A stretch of 64,000 bases of DNA from Crocodylus rhombifer. Taxonomy: Eukaryota > Chordata > Crocodylia > Crocodylidae. Positions 58,090-64,000 of this stretch are shown one piece after another. Where the stretch lies: contig JAVSML010024021.1 in NCBI GenBank assembly GCA_038503035.1, forward strand, positions 188,312-252,311. Direction: 5' to 3'. The number at the start of each line of letters is the position of its first letter. Positions within the stretch are counted from its first letter, which is position 1. The notes below the pieces were generated by a model that was not told the DNA's origin, ran no database searches, and saw nothing but the letters and a program-made list of their open reading frames with translations. The translations under genes and the position numbers were made by a program.

Positions 58090-60769
58090 CACATTTCTTT
58101 GGCTGCTGATTACATAGGGATAGAATGAAGAACCCTGCTCAGAGCTGTCAGCACTGGATGCTTAACAGCACTTACATACTAATGAATATGGATGACTTTC
58201 CAGATAATGCTTCACCTCCCTCCATCTTGCACCCCAGTGTAAGAGGGTATATTGGAAGGCACTGATGAATACTAATAAACTAATCCCTCATTTAGGCTAA
58301 GGAACATTTCCTGTTCTCTTACAGAAATACGTTGCTTAAAACATACCTACATCAGAGATTCCAACCCTTCCCAAATATGTAGTAAATGGAACTAACCTAT
58401 GTGAAATAAGTTAATGGTTCCCTTTAAAACCAAGCTGAAAAACAACAACATCAAAAAGCCACAATAGCAACTAACATATTTGATGAAAGTGTCTGCGATC
58501 TATTTACTTACAATACAGTATTCATCTGCTAGATGTTTACATGTGTTGTACAGAGGACCAGACTAAGACTCCCATGTGGATTCAGAGATAAAGCTGGATC
58601 TTATGTTATGTAGGAATCTGTAGATTATTATTCTTTCATTTACTAAATACATCCTGTTTAAGAAAGCTTCTTATTCTATGTATTGTGCTATTTGCACCAG
58701 GATAAACTCAGGACATATCAGGATGGAAGTGCTGCAAATCAAACCATTGAAGACAGTCAAGCCAAGTCAGAGTAGAATTGTCATGTAACCTCCTACATAT
58801 ACTTTAAATTAACTTAAAAATCCCTCTGGTGCTGACCAATGGGAAATGCATACATTCCAAAATCTAAGTAATCAGATAGTTACAACTACATCGCTGATAA
58901 TCTTCATATTGCATCTCATTTCCACCTGCATCAAATTGCGGAACTAACTTTTAAAGCAGTTTTTCCTTGTCATGCCCTCATATAAGTACAGACAGTTTTA
59001 TCAATGAAATTGTTTGCAGGTACAAATAAAAGCATGTGGATATTCAACCTCTTGAATTGTGGGTATATGAGCATGTAAGCATCTGCTAACCTAGGATACT
59101 ATGCCCAAAATACTTCAGGTCATTTACCCATATACTGGTATGTCACAACTTAGTGGACTCGAAACATTTGGAAATGTATATCAATTGTATTATTTTCTTT
59201 AACAAATACTTGCAGATGTTAGCAGGCAAAATACAAGAGAAGGAGGTTTTTCATTTGGTACCTCTTCCACATAGTCCCCAACATTGCTTACTGTTGGGCT
59301 TGTGATCGGTTCTTTGAGTTCAAAGGTGCAAGACTTAAATCTGTGTTGGAAAGATCTAGGGCTGCATTATAGATGTGTTTAGTATCACTAATAAGAGGAC
59401 TGCAGCTTTAAACCACCTTTGTATTGCATATCCTGGTCACTCAGTGCTATTTAAAGTAATCTTGGAGTTGCTGTAAATTACACCTGTCTACCAATGGCAC
59501 TAAGGAGCTATTCTGAGAGCCAGGCAGCACAAGGGTTGCTCAGGCCACATCCATTCTGCTCCCAATCAAGTTCCTGGGGGGGGAGGGGAGAGGTGGAAGG
59601 GTAAGAATACACAGAACAGCTGAAGCAGAAAGGCTTTATCTTTGAAAATAATATGGCATTAAGGTAAACTATGGAAAAACATAGTGTAAATATACCAACA
59701 GATTATTGAAGAAATTAATTTATGAGGACTGGTATATTTCTATATATTTTAAGAAGGAAGTGTGGAAGAGGAAGATGTTCAGAAAATAAGTCATAACCAC
59801 ATTATAATAAAGATCAGCTAAAATTACTTGCAAAACAGAAAGCTTGAGCAGTAAGTAAAAATAAGTATGTGTAGAATAATTATATAGGGGATAATAATAT
59901 CCCATTTATTTGAACTAAAATTTAATCCTGACTCATCCCAGATATCCCTGCTGTAAAGTTAACAGGGAACATAAGTCAGTGCCAAATGTTTTCTACTCCA
60001 TGAAAGTACAACCCACTGTTATATCTGTGATTACTGTTTTAGTTAATGTTGCTTAGTAGATAAATGGAGCCATTTTCACAAGGGGAAAAAAAGTGTCCAA
60101 TTGACTATAGCATTTGTGACTACATATACTTCTAGGTGTCAAAGAATGAGGACCATTTCCTTTGATTCCTCGGAATAAGTTTTAACTGCTTAATTAAACA
60201 GCATTGATAGGTATCAAAGACTAGATGTGGCAACCACTAGGGAATCCTAAATGGGAAGAATAATATTTGTCATAAGAAGAAAATCTTCCAGCTCATAACT
60301 ACTGAGCAGATATTCTTATTGCTTAGCACCACAAGGGCTCCATTATTTCCCTCTCTAGTGGAATTTATTCTACATATGGCCTTGTTGTTTTATAGATCAC
60401 AAGTATTATAATTAAATATCTTAAGGTTTGATAGATCACAGCTCAAAAGCAAAGTTCATAGATAAAGACCAAAAAACAAAAATGAGCTACTGTAGGACCT
60501 AAAATTTTTAGTCCCATTCCTAACTGGAATTCTTAACCTCTCGGTCTAGATGCATAAAAGCAATGGCATATCTGTGGGAAGGCAATACTCATATACTTGC
60601 CATCTCAACTTTAGTTGGACAGGTGAAATCCATTCTCTCACAATTTATTTCTACTGTTTCTGCAAGTTGCCTCTTTACTTAGTCTCTGCTGCTAACCAGC
60701 ATATTGTGCCTCCATAATCTCTAATCACACTCATCTTCAAACATTACAAACATTCATTCCCAACAAAGG
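58090..60769. other. Unique AT-rich sequence
   Basis: No gene, RNA or repeat recognised. Confidence 0.5.
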
Positions 60770-61645
60770 CTCAATGTGGCTTACTATAAGAAAACAGACT
60801 AACTTTAAAACAAGAGAACAACAACAAGTCCTTCTATAGGTATATAGGAAGCAAAAAGAAAGCACAGGGTAACATAGGACCCTTACAGGGCAGACTAGGA
60901 CAACTGGTGACAAATAGGAGGGACAAAGCTGAGCTCTTCAATGAGATTTTGCTTCCATATTGCTGAACATAGATCAGGACAAATCTCCCAGTTGGATTAT
61001 AGATGAGCACAGGAGGAAAACCAACCCACCAATTGTTAGCACTGACTTAGTGAAGGGAAACTTGGAGAGGCTGGATGTGTTTAAGTCAGCAGGCCCAGAT
61101 GATCTTCATCCAAGGGTGCTGAAGGAATTGGCCAGTGTCATAGTAAAACCAGTGGCATGGTTGTCTGAGCAGTCACAGTGCTCAGGTCAGGTCCCAGAGG
61201 ATTGAAAAAGGACCAGTGTGGTCCCTATTTCAAGAAGGGAAGGACGGGGGGGTTAGGTAACTATAGGCAAGTTAGCCTTCAAGAAAACCTTTGAAAAAAT
61301 TATTAAGGATCACATTTGTGGGAGTCCAGCAGAAAAAGTAATATTCAAGGGGAACCAGCACGGGTTATAGCAGGTAGATCCTGCTGGACTAACCTTGTTC
61401 CCTTTTATGACCAGATCACAAAATGCTTAGATGCGGGGGACAAGGTAGATGTCATCTATCTGGATTTTAAGGAGGCCTTCAATACAGTATCTCATCCTAT
61501 ACTCATAAATAAACTAAACAGCTGTGACATAGATGATTACACCAGCAGGTGGTTGGTAAATTGGCTAAAGGGACACACCCAAATAGTGGTGGTGGACAGG
61601 TCGGCTTCGTGTTGTGCTTGGCCAATATTTGCAGGCCAGAAGTCA
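60770..61645 (+). pseudogene. CR1 ORF2 fragment lacking its 3' end
   Basis: Recognisable translated blocks are LERLDVFKSAGPDDLHPRVL then KELASVIVKPVAWL (about 61050-61160), FKKGRTG-like text near 61230, RVIAGRSCWTNLVPFYDQIT (about 61365) and DKVDVIYLDFKEAFNTVSHP (about 61440), then ILINKLNS and SRWLVNWLKGHTQIVVV up to about 61600. These are fingers and palm of the CR1 polymerase. Similarity stops shortly after, before the ADD catalytic motif, and no CR1 tail follows. CR1 copies normally lack the 5' end, so loss of the 3' part indicates a later deletion or rearrangement. Stops and frameshifts are present. Confidence 0.9.
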
Positions 61646-62000
61646 TGAATGTTTTTTTTTCAAATCTTCTAATAAAGTTTGTCATCTTCTGGGATTAATC
61701 ACAGACACATATACTATAGATAAGCCCTATATATTTTATTCCACATAATCCATGGGAGGAATTTGAATTTCTGCCAGGCACCCTTCCTTGGCTTTTGCCA
61801 GTTGTCAGGTTAAAGGGATAACTGCTTTTGTTCTTTTTTAAATTCATAGGTTATATGTTATTTCAAGCATTGCTGAATGTATATGAAATCATATTTATTA
61901 CATGTTTTAATAATGTCAAATACTAAATTCTTGTTGAGCAGAGTTGATTGCTTGCAGGGAAAATGCTGGCTGAGTCATAGTGGGTATAAGTGGGTGTGAT
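61646..62000. other. Unique AT-rich sequence
   Basis: No gene or repeat recognised. Confidence 0.5.
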
Positions 62001-62463
62001 TGTAGCAAAACCCCACATTTTTCTTGTTTTTCTTGTTTTTCTTAAAAATACACTCTCTCCCCTTCCCCAACCATTTCTTACTCTCTCTCTGCTTTCTCTA
62101 TTCCTTATAAGTAGTTATAGGTAGTCATATGTGAGCTAAGTTCTTGTATGCCATTATTGTAACAAGCCCCTTTTTATATTGTAAATAGTGTTTTGTTATT
62201 TTGTATTGATTTTTACTGTTTTATATTGTAGTTCTATTATGTTTGTATTGTATTTTACTGCTTTATATTGATATTGTATGATTTAGGCCTGTTTCTGTAA
62301 AGTTAGCCAAAGTAATGTCAAGTCTCCATTTTGTGTCTCCTGCCCAGGCATTCCCTATTATAATTGTGTTGTAACTGTGACTCATATGTACCCCTCCTAT
62401 GTAAATTGGTTCCTGGATGAATGAGAGTGAATAAGGGTGCTTGAGACATAATGGTAGCAGGTC
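62001..62463 (+). mobile_element. LTR-like repeat, copy 2
   Basis: It starts TGTAGCAAAACCCC and follows copy 1 (38300) through tgtaaatagtgtt, gatttttactgtttta, gatttaggcctgtttctgta, aatgtcaagtctcc, cctatgtaaattggttcctg and tgcttgagacataatggtag. A short tttttcttg tandem lies near its start (62018-62043). After 62463 the sequence no longer resembles copy 1, so the two may be different subtypes or one is truncated. It lacks the AATAAA-bearing 3' part visible in copy 1. Confidence 0.7.
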
Positions 62464-62879
62464 TAAAAATAGCTCCTGCTGAATGACTGGACCATCAACT
62501 TAACAACAGAGCCATCAACTTAATGACCCGACCACTGCCTTGCATTGAGTCTCCCTGAAACCCCAGACCTACTCCTAGGACCAGGTACAAAGCCCACTAG
62601 TTGAAAGATAAAGACCCTCCAAGAAAACAGCAACATGGAAACAAAGAACAGAACAGAAACCAGCAACTCCGCCACTGTATCTCACCAGACAATGAGAACA
62701 CATGGAACTGCATGAGCTCGTCTGAGCAGGACTGGCCCTTGCCAGGGCATGTTTTTTCATTCCATCTCTATTCAACAAATAGGCCTCACTCTCCCCTATG
62801 GGTCAGCCTTCTCGGGCCCATCCTTACTTATGCCACAGAGAAACCACTGATAAAGAGTGCTTATAGTCTACTTAATTTA
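62464..62879. other. Unassigned sequence after the LTR-like repeat
   Basis: It contains two close copies of accatcaacttaa/gccatcaacttaa (about 62490-62523). It may be the continuation of the LTR-like element. No gene recognised. Confidence 0.4.
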
Positions 62880-63215
62880 TGATGTGGAAACTACAAAATT
62901 CAGGACTGTCTGTAAAATTAACATAAAAACTTAATAAAAAATGAAATGCTGGCTCCCCAGTGGAAGTCAGTGGTCCTTGCTGCTGCGGGCCTGGCTTACA
63001 GGCTGTCCAGGGAGGTAGACAGACAAAGGGCAGCAGAGAAGATGACAGATGCCCCCTCACCCCTCCTCTCCCTGCCAAGGCCCCTCTGCCAATCAGTGCT
63101 GAGGGGTGGGGCCACACAAAGGCCAGCCAGCAGACAAGATAGTGGCTGTTCTCTCATCCTTCCTCCCCTATGTCCGTCAATCAGTGCTGAGTGGTGCGGC
63201 TGGCTATGACTCTCA
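62880..63215. mobile_element. MITE family C copy 3, partial
   Basis: The body aligns with 37453-37899 in the same orientation: aaaatgaaatgctggctccc parallels aaaataaaatgccatcttcc. Further landmarks are ctgctgcgggcctggct, ccaatcagtgctgag and gtggggccaca. The canonical TAGGGAT termini were not found, so the ends are lost or very diverged. Confidence 0.55.
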
Positions 63216-64000
63216 TATCCTTGCATGGGTACATCATCATCACTATTAATGATGTTACATGCTAGTCAGAGCTTCTGCAGAGACTGTAGAAAAAAAATCT
63301 CTCCTGGTGTTCACTAAAACATTCATCCAAAGGACTATTCTGTGCTTCAAATTTAGGCTATTTTACTTTATCTGATGAGATAGAGACTAGATGGAATAGT
63401 GTATGCCTGGTCATGATTGTCTTAATGTTTTCCCTTGTGGATCCAAAAAAAGAGAGCACATTTTCTGCAACAATCTGAATAAATCAATACAAATGGCTTT
63501 GAGCATACAGCCTTGTTTCAACAAAACCTTTTTCTTATATATTTTTCCTCAGCTAAACTATAGGTGGATAGAATGCTATGCTGTCCTGGCCAACGGTTGT
63601 TATGGCAACCAATGTTTATATTAATTTATTTTTTATTTTTTCTTTCAAAAACATATTGAGTAACAATTTTGCATGTGTTGTGCAGTCTTTGATCATAGGA
63701 TAACAGAGACTACATATATTTTCCTACAAAATGTGAGCTAATGCATCAAAGGCACCAATGTGATATTTACTTTAGTCTTTGATCTTTTAAATAGATTTAG
63801 GAATTAGAAGAGAAATGCTCAATTGAAGCCATTACTAGCTCCAGACACTACTTCACTATCCAAATAATTATTGTTTAATGCAATATATTAGAAATGTTTA
63901 TAACAGTTCAGAAGAAGTATAGATGTGCAGCAGTTGAACAGGAAGATCAAAACAACTGGAATAAATAGAAAAAAGACAAGCAAATTCTTATTGTTAAAAT
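63216..64000. other. Unique AT-rich sequence
   Basis: No gene recognised. A possible RFX-type motif lies at 63596-63609. Confidence 0.5.
63596..63609. promoter_or_regulatory. Possible RFX X-box-like palindrome
   Basis: The sequence GTTGTTATGGCAAC differs at two positions from the palindromic GTTGCCATGGCAAC form of the RFX X-box. One half-site (ATGGCAAC) is perfect. It is isolated, with no gene nearby in the window, so chance occurrence is quite possible. Confidence 0.3.

Overview
The window looks like an intergenic (or very large intronic) stretch of a sauropsid nuclear genome. A crocodilian, for example an alligator-like species, fits best. It is AT-rich and long unique tracts alternate with decayed transposable elements. 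Several CR1 LINE copies are visible on both strands. Three of the 3' ends (near 14790, 20530 and 45290) share a tail organisation I associate with crocodilian CR1. There are also amniote MIR-type SINE relics and many short inverted-repeat (MITE-like) DNA transposons. I found no host protein-coding exon, rRNA or intact tRNA that I can defend. All coding similarity I recognise belongs to LINE reverse transcriptases, and every such copy is broken.

Layout. 0-9 kb: a TIR element with degenerate 8-bp duplications (348-767), a very recent 126-bp tandem duplication (2965-3216), microsatellites and otherwise unique sequence. 9-15 kb: two nested transposon structures. An 870-bp element (9381-10250) sits inside an older MITE (9364-10949). 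A 2.5-kb CR1 (about 12283-14822) sits inside another MITE (12091-14910). 17.5-19.2 kb: a long antisense CR1 copy. 20.5-25 kb: a CR1 tail, GC-rich minisatellite sequence, small TIR elements and an antisense MIR. 29 kb: a degraded LINE of a different clade. 32-35.8 kb: a CR1 tail, then a sense CR1 split by a 1.1-kb TIR-bounded insertion. 37.4-39.7 kb: a small hAT-like element, a compound microsatellite, an LTR-like repeat and a polypyrimidine minisatellite. 40.5-51.7 kb: several MITEs, an antisense CR1, a 1.7-kb element with 26-bp inverted ends, and a MIR. 52-60 kb: mostly unique AT-rich sequence. 60.8-63.2 kb: a 3'-truncated CR1 fragment, the second LTR-like copy and a third hAT-like relic.

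Nothing here works together as a gene system. The biological content is a layered record of transposition. The nested pairs give relative ages, the CR1 copies fall into at least two sequence groups, and at least four MITE families are each represented two or more times in this one window. Family names rest on remembered sequence characteristics, not on a database search.
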